A DNA stretch of 64,000 nucleotides from Pseudomonas mendocina. Its GTDB lineage: Bacteria > Pseudomonadota > Gammaproteobacteria > Pseudomonadales > Pseudomonadaceae. The stretch covers positions 4,712,001 to 4,776,000 of the forward strand of contig NZ_LR134290.1 of the NCBI RefSeq assembly GCF_900636545.1, read 5' to 3'. The translations under genes were made by a program, and so were the position numbers. Below the pieces are notes generated by a model, which did not search any database, was not told the DNA's origin, and saw only the letters and a list, made by a program, of their open reading frames with translations. This document shows, piece by piece, positions 45,254 through 53,812 of the stretch; the first letter of the stretch is position 1, and the number at the start of each line of letters is the position of its first letter.

Positions 45254-45919
45254 TTATAGCACGCGGCTGGTGAAGCTACTGTGACCGACCAGCTCCAGTA
45301 CCAGCTCATCACCTTTGCCCAGTGCGCCGACGCCGACCGGCGTGCCAGTGAGGATGACGTCGCCCGGCTGCAGGGCGAAATGCCCAGCCATGTGCTGGAT
45401 CATGCTGACGATCGGGTTGAGCATGTCGCGGCTGTTGCCGTCCTGACGGGTTTCACCATTGATCACCAGGCGAATGCCGATGTCGGCCAGGTCCTCGATG
45501 GCATCGCCCGGCACGAAAGGGGCCAGCACGCAGGCGCCATCGAAGCTCTTGGCGATTTCCCAGGGATAGCCCTTCTCCTTGAGCTTGGCCTGCACGTCGC
45601 GCAGGGTCAGATCGAGCGCGGGGGCGAAGCCGCTGATGGCATCGCGCACTTCCTCGGCATCGGGCTTCTTCGAAAGTGGCTTGCCGATCAGCACGGCAAT
45701 TTCGGCCTCGTAATGCACAGAGCCACGGTCATCGGGAATGCTGAAACCGCCATCGAGCGGCACCACGCAGGAGCCCGGCTTGATGAACAGCAGCGGCTCG
45801 CTGGGCACCGGGTTGTTCAGTTCCTTGGCGTGCTCGGCATAGTTGCGGCCGATGCAGACGACCTTGCCGAGCGGGAAGTGGACGGTGGTACCGTCGACGT
45901 ACTGGTGCTGATAGCTCAT
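45254..45919 (-). CDS. Fumarylacetoacetate hydrolase family protein
   Basis: Encodes 221 residues. The FAH fold is marked by KVVCIGRNYAEHAKELNN, YEAEIAVLIGKPL (metal ligand Glu pair), and GDVILTGTPVGVGALGKGD. Related bacterial proteins are oxaloacetate decarboxylases or acylpyruvate hydrolases, so the precise substrate is open. AGGAG sits upstream of ATG 45917-45919; the longer frame has no such support. It lies next to the D-2-hydroxyglutarate dehydrogenase gene on the same strand, with a REPIN between. Confidence 0.85.
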   Translation of the reverse strand: MSYQHQYVDGTTVHFPLGKVVCIGRNYAEHAKELNNPVPSEPLLFIKPGSCVVPLDGGFSIPDDRGSVHYEAEIAVLIGKPLSKKPDAEEVRDAISGFAPALDLTLRDVQAKLKEKGYPWEIAKSFDGACVLAPFVPGDAIEDLADIGIRLVINGETRQDGNSRDMLNPIVSMIQHMAGHFALQPGDVILTGTPVGVGALGKGDELVLELVGHSSFTSRVL

Positions 45920-46058
45920 CACCGACTCCTGTGTTGTTCGTATTGTGGGCATCGCGGCTTGTGGCCGGTGCCGTACCTTAATATGAAAGGTACTGCCGGA
46001 GTTAGCGGTTAGCGAAGGCCTGAATGCTGCGCGGTGTTGCACCGTGTACAGCGCAACC

Positions 46059-46189
46059 TGTGGGAGCGGACGTGTCCGCGAATGAATGGCCCACACCGAT
46101 CAGGCGGACATGCAGGCGATTGCCGCGGGAACGCTGCCAGACGGTAGTCACTGGCCAGTAAGAGCTTCGCGGACAAGTCCACTCCCACA
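46059..46189. repeat. REPIN (inverted pair of REP sequences)
   Basis: Left arm TGTGGGAGCGGACGTGTCCG (46059-46078 onward) and right arm ending GGACAAGTCCACTCCCACA (to 46189) are inverted copies about 24 nt long, with an 83-bp spacer. The core GGGAGCGGAC...GTCCGCGAA matches a Pseudomonas REP type. A second, same-type REPIN is at 58603-58705. Confidence 0.82.
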
Positions 46190-46260
46190 AGGGGTCCAGG
46201 GGTTGGCTGGAACCGTGCAGACAGCTCCAGCCTTGCTACCCCTTAGCCAGCTCAGCTCTC

Positions 46261-47652
46261 TTAGTTAAAGATCTTGCCGGGGTTCATGATTCCGTTGGGA
46301 TCGAACACCGCCTTGATCGCCTTCATATAAGCGATTTCCGCCGCCGAGCGGCTGTATTGCAGATAGTCGCGCTTGGTCATGCCGACGCCATGTTCGGCGC
46401 TGATCGAGCCGTTGTACTTCTCGACGATCTCGAACACCCACTTGTTGACCACCGCGCACTTGGCGAAGAAGTCTTCCTTGGCCAGCGTTTCGGGCTTGAG
46501 GATGTTCAGGTGCAGGTTGCCATCACCGATGTGGCCGTACCAGAGCACGTCGAAGTCCGGGTAGTTGGCCGAAACGATATCGTCGATATCCTTGAGGAAG
46601 GCCGGCACCTGGCCGACGGTGACCGAGATATCGTTCTTGTACGGCGTCCAGTGGCTGATGGTCTCGGAGATGTACTCGCGCAGCTTCCACAGATTTTCCA
46701 GCTGCTGCTGGCTCTGACTCATCACCCCATCGAGTACCCAACCCTGCTCGACGCAATGCTCGAAGGTCGCCAGCGCTTCGTTGGCCACGTCCTCGTTCAG
46801 CGCCTCGAATTCCAGCAACGCGTAGAACGGCGTGCGGCTCTCGAACGGTGCCGGCACGTCGCCACGACCAAGGATCTTCTCCAGGCAGCGGTCGGAGAAG
46901 AATTCGAAGGCGGTCAGATCGAGCTTGCCCTGGAAGGCGTGCAGCACCGGCATGATCGAATCGAAATCAGGCGTACCGAGTACCATCGCGGTGAGGTTCT
47001 TCGGTGCACGCTCCAGGCGCATGGTGGCCTCGACGACGAAGCCCAGCGTACCTTCAGCGCCGATGAACAGCTGGCGCAGGTCGTAGCCGGTGGCGTTCTT
47101 GATCAGGTCGCGGTTCAACTCCAGCAGCTCGCCAGTGCCGGTGACCACCTTCAGGCCGGCGACCCAGTTGCGGGTCATGCCGTAGCGAATCACCTTGATT
47201 CCGCCGGCATTGGTGCCGATGTTGCCGCCAATCTGGCTGGAACCGCTTGAGGCGAAATCCACCGGGTAATAAAGGCCCTTCTCTTCAGCGAACAGTTGCA
47301 GCTGCTTGGTCACCACGCCCGGCTGGCAGACGACGGTGCGGTCGTACTCGTTGAATTCGACGATGCGGTTCATGTAGTCGAACGACACTACCACCTCGCC
47401 ATTGGCCGCCACCGCAGCGGCGGACAGACCCGTGCGGCCACCCGACGGCACCAGCGCGATCTTGTGCCGATTGGCCCAGCGCACGATCGCCTGCACCTGT
47501 TCGGTGCTCTTGGGGAAGACGATGGCCGAAGGGGCCGGAGCGAACTGCTTGGTCCAGTCCTTGCCGTAGGTTTCCAGGGAATCGGCGTCGGTCAGCACCT
47601 TGCCGGGTTCAACCAGGGTCTTCAGCTCTTCGATCTGGGCGGGGGTGGTCAT
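46261..47652 (-). CDS. D-2-hydroxyglutarate dehydrogenase (FAD-linked)
   Basis: Encodes 463 residues of the VAO/GlcD-like FAD family. FAD-binding is marked by PSGGRTGLSAAAVAANG and VDFASSGSSQIGGNIGTNAGG, with substrate-binding HIGDGNLHLNIL and SAEHGVGMTKRDYL. In pseudomonads the gene beside serA is D2HGDH, which removes D-2-hydroxyglutarate made by SerA and so drives serine synthesis; that coupling was shown in P. stutzeri. The present arrangement, divergent from serA with 181 bases between, fits it exactly. Start ATG at 47650-47652. It could also be read as a generic lactate/glycolate oxidase, but the locus favours D2HGDH. Confidence 0.88.
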   Translation of the reverse strand: MTTPAQIEELKTLVEPGKVLTDADSLETYGKDWTKQFAPAPSAIVFPKSTEQVQAIVRWANRHKIALVPSGGRTGLSAAAVAANGEVVVSFDYMNRIVEFNEYDRTVVCQPGVVTKQLQLFAEEKGLYYPVDFASSGSSQIGGNIGTNAGGIKVIRYGMTRNWVAGLKVVTGTGELLELNRDLIKNATGYDLRQLFIGAEGTLGFVVEATMRLERAPKNLTAMVLGTPDFDSIMPVLHAFQGKLDLTAFEFFSDRCLEKILGRGDVPAPFESRTPFYALLEFEALNEDVANEALATFEHCVEQGWVLDGVMSQSQQQLENLWKLREYISETISHWTPYKNDISVTVGQVPAFLKDIDDIVSANYPDFDVLWYGHIGDGNLHLNILKPETLAKEDFFAKCAVVNKWVFEIVEKYNGSISAEHGVGMTKRDYLQYSRSAAEIAYMKAIKAVFDPNGIMNPGKIFN

Positions 47653-47833
47653 CTACGGAACTCTCAAAGGATTCATGGTCGCCCTGAGAACCATTCAGGT
47701 CGCAACCGAGCATTGAAAAAGGCGAACATGCTAGCATACGCACCCCGTGAATCGAGCTATGCGGTGATCTACGGGCGCTGGCTGAGCTTCTCAGCCCTTC
47801 CCTGAAAACATCCCTGGGACAACAGGTACTCCG

Positions 47834-49063
47834 ATGAGCAAGACCTCTCTCGACAAGAGCAAGATCAAGTTCCTTCTTCTCGAAGGCGTCCACCAGAATG
47901 CCGTGGACACTCTGAAGGCCGCCGGCTACAGCAACATCGAGTACCTCAAGGGCGCGCTGTCAGGCGAAGAGCTGAAAGAAAAGATCGCCGATGCCCACTT
48001 CATCGGTATTCGCTCGCGCACCCAGCTGACCGCCGAGGTCTTCGACTGTGCGAAGAAGCTGGTGGCCGTCGGCTGCTTCTGCATCGGCACCAACCAGGTC
48101 GACCTGGACGCCGCCCGTGAGCGCGGTATCGCCGTGTTCAACGCGCCCTACTCCAACACCCGCTCGGTGGCCGAGCTGGTACTGGCTCAGGCCATCCTGC
48201 TGCTGCGCGGCATCCCCGAGAAGAACGCCTCCTGCCACCGTGGTGGCTGGATCAAGTCGGCGGCCAACTCCTTCGAGATCCGCGGCAAGAAACTGGGCAT
48301 CATCGGCTACGGCTCCATCGGCACCCAGCTGTCGGTGCTGGCCGAAGCCATGGGCATGCAGGTGTTCTTCTACGACACCGTGACCAAGCTGCCGCTGGGC
48401 AACGCCACGCAGATCGGTGACCTGTACGAGCTGCTGGGCCTGTGCGACATCGTCTCGCTGCACGTACCGGAGCTGCCGTCCACCCAGTGGATGATCGGCG
48501 AGAAGGAAATCCGCGCCATGAAGAAGGGCGGCATCCTCATCAACGCCGCACGCGGCACCGTGGTCGAGCTGGACCACCTGGCCCAGGCGATCAAGGACGA
48601 GCACCTGATCGGCGCGGCCATCGACGTATTCCCGGTCGAGCCCAAGTCCAACGACGAAGAGTTCGAAAGCCCGCTGCGTGGCCTGGATCGCGTGATCCTG
48701 ACGCCGCACATCGGTGGTTCGACCGCCGAAGCGCAGGCCAACATCGGCCTGGAAGTGGCCGAGAAGCTGGTCAAGTACAGCGACAACGGTACGTCGGTGT
48801 CCTCGGTCAACTTCCCGGAAGTCGCCCTGCCGGCGCATCCGGGCAAGCACCGCCTACTGCACATCCACGCCAACGTCCCGGGTGTGATGAGCGAGATCAA
48901 CAAAGTGTTCGCCGACAACGGCATCAACATCTCCGGCCAGTTCCTGCAGACCAACGACAAGGTCGGCTACGTGGTGATCGACGTCGACGCCGATTATTCC
49001 GACCTGGCGCTGGAGAAACTGCAGCAGGTCAACGGCACGATCCGCAGCCGCGTACTGTTCTAA
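47834..49063 (+). CDS. serA: D-3-phosphoglycerate dehydrogenase SerA
   Basis: Encodes 409 residues, as in E. coli. It makes 3-phosphohydroxypyruvate, the first step in serine synthesis. The NAD domain has KKLGIIGYGSIGTQLSVLAE; catalytic residues occur in INAARGTVVELDHLAQA and LTPHIGGSTAEAQANI. A C-terminal ACT domain (RLLHIHANVPGVMSEINKV) gives serine feedback. It is divergent from the D-2-hydroxyglutarate dehydrogenase gene. The palindromic element E2 and then a strong terminator follow. Confidence 0.96.
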   Translation: MSKTSLDKSKIKFLLLEGVHQNAVDTLKAAGYSNIEYLKGALSGEELKEKIADAHFIGIRSRTQLTAEVFDCAKKLVAVGCFCIGTNQVDLDAARERGIAVFNAPYSNTRSVAELVLAQAILLLRGIPEKNASCHRGGWIKSAANSFEIRGKKLGIIGYGSIGTQLSVLAEAMGMQVFFYDTVTKLPLGNATQIGDLYELLGLCDIVSLHVPELPSTQWMIGEKEIRAMKKGGILINAARGTVVELDHLAQAIKDEHLIGAAIDVFPVEPKSNDEEFESPLRGLDRVILTPHIGGSTAEAQANIGLEVAEKLVKYSDNGTSVSSVNFPEVALPAHPGKHRLLHIHANVPGVMSEINKVFADNGINISGQFLQTNDKVGYVVIDVDADYSDLALEKLQQVNGTIRSRVLF

Positions 49064-49065
49064 GC

Positions 49066-49180
49066 CGGAGCTGCTGCGCATCGGCGACACGGCGTTGGGA
49101 ACGACCCCGGAGATGCCCATTTACTGACGTAAACTTCGCTCTCCTCGGTCGCTCCCGCCTTGTCTCGCTCTAGCTCGCGA
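49066..49180. repeat. Palindromic element E2, relative of E1
   Basis: Read on the minus strand it keeps the E1 skeleton: GACAAGGC, arm GGGAGCGACC (49147-49156), GTTTAC-apex-GTAAAT (49119-49134), GCAT, matching arm GGTCGTTCCC (49097-49106) and AACGC-GT-T-GCC. The arms are GC-rich where E1 has A/T, but each pair stays complementary. It begins just after the serA stop. The ends are less sharp than in E1; a CTAG is near 49170. No ORF. Confidence 0.75.
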
Positions 49181-49202
49181 GTCCCGGAAGTAGATAGAAA
49201 TG

Positions 49203-49230
49203 AAAAAGGGAGACCCCGGTCTCCCTTTTT
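49203..49230. terminator. Strong terminator downstream of serA
   Basis: A 13-bp stem (49203-49215 with 49218-49230, with the central two bases CG as loop) has A5 at its left edge and T5 at its right, so it can end transcription from both strands: serA forward and the DUF523 gene in reverse. Confidence 0.9.
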
Positions 49231-49246
49231 CGTACCTGCCTGCCGC

Positions 49247-49738
49247 TCAACCCGCGTCCAGCTCTGCCAACGCCTGCGCCATTTCGAGCAACTGCTCCTC
49301 GTTGAACACCTTCACCCCGGCCCGCTTCAACAGTGCAGCCGTCACGCCCTCGCCCGCCACACGAGCGCCGCTGAAGCTACCATCATAATTCTCCAGATTG
49401 CCGCACGAAGGGCTGCGCGCCTTGAGCAGCGCAAGCGCGATGCCGTGTTCGCGCACCATAGCCAACGCCTGCTCGGCGCCGTCGACGAAGGCGGCGGTAA
49501 CGTCCTCGCCGTCGATGGTCAGCACCGGCAGCTGGCCGTCCAGCACCGCGCTGCCCTGGCCGCCAGGGATCTCCGCCGGCGAGCGCGGCGTGGGCAAGCC
49601 GCCTGCCACCTCTGGACATAACGCTACGACCCGCCCTTCGTCCAACCACTGTTGAAGCAGATCGAAGGGGCCGTGGGCTCCACCGTCGTAACGCACCCGG
49701 TGCCCGAGCAGGCAGCGGCTGACCAATATCTTCTGCAT
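49247..49738 (-). CDS. DUF523 protein (TudS-like thiouracil desulfurase family)
   Basis: Encodes 163 residues. Three conserved cysteines, C9 in SRCLLG, C41 in LCPEVAGG and C112 in SPSCG, match the [4Fe-4S] ligands of the DUF523 protein TudS, which desulfurates 2-thiouracil. Also conserved are RYDG, LPTPRSPAEI and the catalytic-type Ser/Asp region. The activity is inferred from the cluster ligands; not all DUF523 members are shown to act on thiouracil. It is convergent with serA and shares its terminator. Start ATG 49736-49738. Confidence 0.8.
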   Translation of the reverse strand: MQKILVSRCLLGHRVRYDGGAHGPFDLLQQWLDEGRVVALCPEVAGGLPTPRSPAEIPGGQGSAVLDGQLPVLTIDGEDVTAAFVDGAEQALAMVREHGIALALLKARSPSCGNLENYDGSFSGARVAGEGVTAALLKRAGVKVFNEEQLLEMAQALAELDAG

Positions 49739-49935
49739 TGTCCTTCTCCACTGACCCTACCAGGGTAACCGCCGGTAACAACACCGTCAGCCCTTGCTCC
49801 GGTAGCCCCCAGGGCGGGCAGAAACGCCGGATCACCGAGGCTTGCGGCCTATCCTTCGGCGGGAAGCGGCCCTGCCCCATGGCGTAGCCTGCAAGGCCAC
49901 ACCAGACTTGCGCGGCCAACCAGGGAGGTCCGCCC

Positions 49936-50472
49936 ATGTCCACGCCAGTTCGAACGATGTTATTACCGCTGCTCTGCGCTGCGGCGCTACTTGCCCCACC
50001 TGCCCAGGCCGCACTGCAGGCACTGGAGGACGAAAGCCTGAGCCAGATCAGCGGCCAGGCCGGTCTCACCATCCGCCTCGACCTGATGGCACGTATCGAC
50101 GAAATACGATGGCAGGACGATGGCGGCAGCCTGTCGCTGCGCAACGTGAAGATCGATAACGGCTGCCTCAAACCCAGCGATTGCGACGGTTACACCCTGG
50201 GCCCGGCCCAGCTGGGCGCCAGCGTACCGGTTCTTGGGCTGGAGGTGCCGACCCTGGAGGTGGATGTGGTCAAGGGCAGCAACGGCCAGAGCCAGCTGCA
50301 ACTGAAGTTACCCAACCTGACGGCAATCAACCAGCAGCTCGGCCCATTGGGCAAGCTGGTGATACGTGCACGGGTAGCCAGCGATCTTTATATCGGCGAC
50401 ACCAGCATCGGCAATGTCGCGCTGCGCGATCTGCGCGATATCAATGGCACCATCAAGGTCTGGGGCCACTGA
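49936..50472 (+). CDS. DUF6160-type secreted protein
   Basis: Encodes 178 residues with a signal peptide (MLLPLLCAAALLAPPAQA, cleavage near residue 25). The mature start ALQALEDESLSQISGQAGLT is typical of a family of putative filament or surface proteins in Pseudomonas and Acinetobacter. The remainder is beta-rich, with one CxxxxxC pair (NGCLKPSDCDG). Function unknown. The start is ATG at 49936; RBS AGGGAGG is a few bases upstream. It has its own promoter region of 197 bp downstream of the divergent DUF523 gene. Confidence 0.7.
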   Translation: MSTPVRTMLLPLLCAAALLAPPAQAALQALEDESLSQISGQAGLTIRLDLMARIDEIRWQDDGGSLSLRNVKIDNGCLKPSDCDGYTLGPAQLGASVPVLGLEVPTLEVDVVKGSNGQSQLQLKLPNLTAINQQLGPLGKLVIRARVASDLYIGDTSIGNVALRDLRDINGTIKVWGH

Positions 50473-50487
50473 TCAGGCCCCTGCGCC

Positions 50488-51111
50488 CTAGAGCACATCC
50501 GTGCCGCGGCGTCGGAACCAGCCTGTCAGCGACAGCCGCTCACGGGTCGCTGGCAGCACTTCGTGCGGCATTTCCCCGGAGAGAAACAGCGCCAGGGTGC
50601 CCGCCTGCGGCAGCACGTCATGCTCGCGTCCATCGCTCAGGTACAGACGCAGCGCTCCGCCCTGCTCGGCCTGCCAGTCCTCGTTCAGGTAGAGCACCGC
50701 CGAAACCGTGCGTCGATCGTCATCGCGGAAGCGATCCAGATGACGCAGGTAAAAGGCGCCCGGCTCATAGCAGGCGAAATGGCATTCGAAATCCTCGAGC
50801 CCGAGAAACAGCTCGCGGTTGAGTGCCTGACGCAGATCGTCCATCAGCTGCATATAGCGGTCACTGGCCTCGCTCTGCCCCGGCTCCAGCCACTGGATAC
50901 GATCCCCTCGGATACCCTCCTGCACCTGCTGGGCACTGCCACGGCCAACGCTGGCAGCGCTCAGCTCGCCACTGCGCTCACGCTTACGGCACTCGGCAGC
51001 CAGTTCGCGGGTCAGAACTTGAGGGGTGAATAACGCCTGCTGCGACCACCCCTGGCTGGCGAGGTCGTCGATAAGGCTGGAAAGGGGGTGTTGCAGGCGG
51101 GCTTCGGTCAT
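50488..51111 (-). CDS. Prolyl-4-hydroxylase-like 2OG-Fe(II) dioxygenase (PHD)
   Basis: Encodes 207 residues. The iron triad is H124, D126 (in YLRHLDRF) and H183 (in EMPHEVLP), and Arg192 (ERLSLTGWFR) is the likely 2-oxoglutarate contact. Pseudomonas enzymes of this family hydroxylate a proline of elongation factor Tu and relate to human PHD oxygen sensors (known from P. putida and P. aeruginosa work). Start at 51111. It is convergent with the DUF6160 gene and 121 bases from the next gene in the opposite direction. Whether this copy acts on EF-Tu is inferred. Confidence 0.85.
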   Translation of the reverse strand: MTEARLQHPLSSLIDDLASQGWSQQALFTPQVLTRELAAECRKRERSGELSAASVGRGSAQQVQEGIRGDRIQWLEPGQSEASDRYMQLMDDLRQALNRELFLGLEDFECHFACYEPGAFYLRHLDRFRDDDRRTVSAVLYLNEDWQAEQGGALRLYLSDGREHDVLPQAGTLALFLSGEMPHEVLPATRERLSLTGWFRRRGTDVL

Positions 51112-51232
51112 GGCGGCGATTGTACAGTGCCGGATGGCGGCTAGACATAGCTCGACAAGCCCCTGCTAGCCACCGAAAATAGCCAGCCGCAGCAGCCTGC
51201 GGCCGGCTCGAAAGTTTGCCAAGGAGTTCTCG

Positions 51233-52000
51233 ATGCGCGTTCTGTTTGCCCTGTTGCTGATTGGCCTGACCTTGCCGGTCCTGGCCGACGATCACCTGCG
51301 CCTGTATCAGGCTGCCGGCTGGCCGCAACAGCGCGAACACTTCAACCAGGCACTCGACGCCGCCCAGCAGCGCTATCGCAGCACCCTGCCGCCGGCGGTA
51401 TTCCAGGCACTGGTGGATAACAGCAACCGCCGCTTCGCCGCTACCGCCATCGACCAGCGCGCGCAGAACAGCTTGCGCACGGAGCTGGCCGACCCGCAGC
51501 CGGCGCTGGCCTTCTTCGAGTCCGCGCTGGGCCGCAAGATCGTTGCTGCCGAAACGCTGGCTACCCGCAGCGATCAGTTGGCCAAGTACGCCAACGGCCT
51601 GCCGCGCACCGACGCCGATGCCACCCGGCGCCTGCTGATTCGTCACCTGGCCCAGGCCATTCCCGCCAAGGAGGCTGGCGCCGAAGTCAGCCTGGCGCTG
51701 GCCGGCGTGGCGGCCGACAGTCTCAGCCAGATGATTCCCGGCCTGCTTGGCGGCGGCCAGGCCCAGGGGTTGCTCAATGGCCAGCGCGAGCGCCTGATGG
51801 CGCAGATCGAGCAGGACCTCGACAACACCCTGCTGCACGTCTATCGCGAGCTAAGCGACCCGGAGCTGGAGCAGTTCGTCGAGTTCGCTCAGTCCGACGC
51901 CGGCAAGGCCTATTACCAGGCGGCCCTGCGATCGCTGCGCGCCGGCCTGGCCGTGGGCATGAGCACCAACGAGCTGGAACCGGCACCGCAGGGCATCTAA
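51233..52000 (+). CDS. DUF2059 family secreted protein
   Basis: Encodes 255 residues with a signal peptide (VLFALLLIGLTLPVLA, cleavage near residue 19). The C-terminal DUF2059 region has LSDPELEQFVEFAQSDAGKAYYQAA. The first half is a related repeat of the same helical type (LADPQPALAFFESALGRKI). The family is periplasmic and of unknown function, though related proteins are often attached to stress responses. GGAG lies just before the ATG at 51233. It overlaps the stop of the convergent hydrolase gene by four bases at 51997-52000. Confidence 0.82.
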   Translation: MRVLFALLLIGLTLPVLADDHLRLYQAAGWPQQREHFNQALDAAQQRYRSTLPPAVFQALVDNSNRRFAATAIDQRAQNSLRTELADPQPALAFFESALGRKIVAAETLATRSDQLAKYANGLPRTDADATRRLLIRHLAQAIPAKEAGAEVSLALAGVAADSLSQMIPGLLGGGQAQGLLNGQRERLMAQIEQDLDNTLLHVYRELSDPELEQFVEFAQSDAGKAYYQAALRSLRAGLAVGMSTNELEPAPQGI

Positions 52001-52938
52001 GCCAAACGCTCGCGCAGGAAATCGAAGTAGCGCCGCCGCAGCGTTTCATTCTCGTTGGCCAGATGGTGGCGCGCCTCGCTCAGGCGCAGGATTTCCGGCT
52101 GACGGAATTTGTCCTGCAGCACCCCGAGGTTGTAGCGCCAGTCCACTGTCATGTCCGCCTCCCCCTGAATGATCAGCGGACTGCGTTCACTGCGCCCGGC
52201 CGCCTCGATTTTCGGCACCCACTGCGCCAACGCACCGACCCAGGCCGTCGGCAGGCTGCGCGGCTGCAACGGGTCGAGGTTGTGCACGAAGTCGATGAAG
52301 GTGGCGTCGCTGGAATTCTCGCTGAAACGCCGCGGAATCTCGCGAACGAACGGGCTGAGCAGGCGATAGCTGAGCTTCGACCAGCCCCAGGAGCGTGGCC
52401 GCACCAGCGGCGCGAGAAGAATGCTCTGCCCCAGTTCCGGCCGCTTGCCATCGGCGAGCAGATAGTCCAGCAGGATCGCCCCGCCCGTGCTCTGCCCACA
52501 CAGATGCCAGGGTTGCGGCAGCCCAAGTTCGCTAGCCTGCTCGAACAAACCGCCGAGGACCTGCTGATATTCGGCGAAGTCACTGATGCTGGCGCGTGCA
52601 CCGCTGGACAGACCATGCCCTGGCAGGTCGCAGGCAAGTACGGCGAAATTCATGCCCAGCGCCCAATCGACCACGTGCCGGTACAAGCCCATATGGTCGT
52701 AATAGCCATGCAGCAATAGCAGGGTGCCTCGCGGCTCGGCTGGAGCCCACAGCTGCACGGCAATCTGGTAGCCGGCGGCGTTGAAGCTGCCGAGGCGGTT
52801 ATCCAACCCGGCATAACGCGTAGCCAGATCGAAGCCATAGAAGCTGCGATAGGCCTGCAGCGCGGGCAGATCCAGGCGCGCTGCGGCCAAGGGTCGCAGC
52901 AACGGGCGTAGTTGATCGGGCTGAAACGGCTCTGACAT
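51997..52938 (-). CDS. Alpha/beta hydrolase (monoacylglycerol lipase-like)
   Basis: Encodes 313 residues. The nucleophile elbow is GQSTG (S150), the oxyanion region HGYYDHMGLYRH, the acid in GEADMTVDW and the His in SEARHHLANE. The cap region is short. It resembles serine aminopeptidase S33/lysophospholipase-type hydrolases of the hydrolase-4 (MGL-like) group; substrate unknown. Start at ATG 52936-52938; a second ATG four codons upstream is possible. It is convergent with DUF2059 and divergent from the DUF6436 gene. Confidence 0.8.
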   Translation of the reverse strand: MSEPFQPDQLRPLLRPLAAARLDLPALQAYRSFYGFDLATRYAGLDNRLGSFNAAGYQIAVQLWAPAEPRGTLLLLHGYYDHMGLYRHVVDWALGMNFAVLACDLPGHGLSSGARASISDFAEYQQVLGGLFEQASELGLPQPWHLCGQSTGGAILLDYLLADGKRPELGQSILLAPLVRPRSWGWSKLSYRLLSPFVREIPRRFSENSSDATFIDFVHNLDPLQPRSLPTAWVGALAQWVPKIEAAGRSERSPLIIQGEADMTVDWRYNLGVLQDKFRQPEILRLSEARHHLANENETLRRRYFDFLRERLA

Positions 52939-53061
52939 AAGGTTTTCCATCAGTTGCGGGCGGCCGATGGGCGCCCCCCGCGACGACTCCTCGAATGCTG
53001 CGATATTCAGCTGCCGGGCGCATCGTGGCAAGCTACAGGCCCTTTTTCGCCTGGCCCAATC

Positions 53062-53643
53062 ATGCCCCGCCCGTCTCGCAAGAACCTGCTCATTGCCCTG
53101 CTCACCCTGGCCTCGCTGGTTGGCCTGGCAATGGCCTATCGCTGGTTCGAAACACGCTACCTGCGCACCTTCGACGAACGCGCAGCGGTATTCTCCGGCG
53201 CCGAGCTGCAGTTGCCCGCCGAGCTGAGCGGCCCCGGCGCGATCCGCCTGGTGCACTTCTGGGACCCGGCCTGCCCGTGCAACGTCGGCAACCAGCAGCA
53301 CCTCGCCGAGCTGATCGAACACTATGCCCCGCAAGGGGTGCAGTTCCATGTCGTGCAGAAACCCGGCAGCCAGGGTCGCCTGCCCGCCGAGCTGGCCGCG
53401 CTAAAGCCCATCGATGAGCTACCCGGCAGCGCCAACCTGCCGGCCAGCCCCGCCGTGGCGATCTGGGACAGGCAGGGCCAACTGGCCTACTTCGGGCCTT
53501 ACAGCGAGGGCCTGGTGTGCAACTCGAGCAACAGCTTCATCGAACCGATACTCGAAGCACTGGCGGCCGGGCGCAAGGTGGATGCCAGCAACACCCTGGC
53601 CGTGGGTTGCTTCTGCCAATGGGCCGAACCCGACAGCGAATGA
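53062..53643 (+). CDS. DUF6436 (thioredoxin-like) membrane-anchored protein
   Basis: Encodes 193 residues. An N-terminal helix (LLIALLTLASLVGLAMA) anchors it. The periplasmic part is thioredoxin-like, with DPACPCN (C71, C73) where a CxxC would be expected, then VPGSQGRL and NSSNSFIEPILEAL and a second C-terminal pair (GCFCQW). The CxC form makes standard disulfide exchange uncertain. ATG 53062 is taken because the frame upstream shows no RBS. The 3' side holds a repeat element before the AraC gene. Confidence 0.7.
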   Translation: MPRPSRKNLLIALLTLASLVGLAMAYRWFETRYLRTFDERAAVFSGAELQLPAELSGPGAIRLVHFWDPACPCNVGNQQHLAELIEHYAPQGVQFHVVQKPGSQGRLPAELAALKPIDELPGSANLPASPAVAIWDRQGQLAYFGPYSEGLVCNSSNSFIEPILEALAAGRKVDASNTLAVGCFCQWAEPDSE

Positions 53644-53647
53644 CCCC

Positions 53648-53810
53648 GTAGGGTGGGTTAGCGACGCCTCAGGTGAATCGAAAAACATCGCGCAGGTGGG
53701 GGCGTCGCGTAACCCACCAGGCGCTAGATCGCGTTGCGCCGGCAGTGGGTTACACCGTAATAAGTCGAGTCGACTGATCAGTGCGACAGGCGCCTAACCC
53801 AACGAAAGCG
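53648..53810. repeat. GTGGGTTA-type inverted repeat cluster
   Basis: GGTGGGTTAGCGACGCC (53652-53668) pairs with GGCGTCGCGTAACCCACC (53701-53718) with one extra base. A weaker copy follows (AGTGGGTTACACCG near 53746, CCTAACCCAACG near 53793). The motif GTAGGGTGGGTTA is common between Pseudomonas genes. It occupies nearly all of the gap before the AraC gene. Confidence 0.7.
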
Positions 53811-53812
53811 CC

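Noticed and set aside
53652..53810. An operator of the AraC regulator in the GTGGGTTA repeat
   Set aside because: The motif is a common intergenic repeat of pseudomonads and lies at the 3' end of the regulator gene, not at a promoter.
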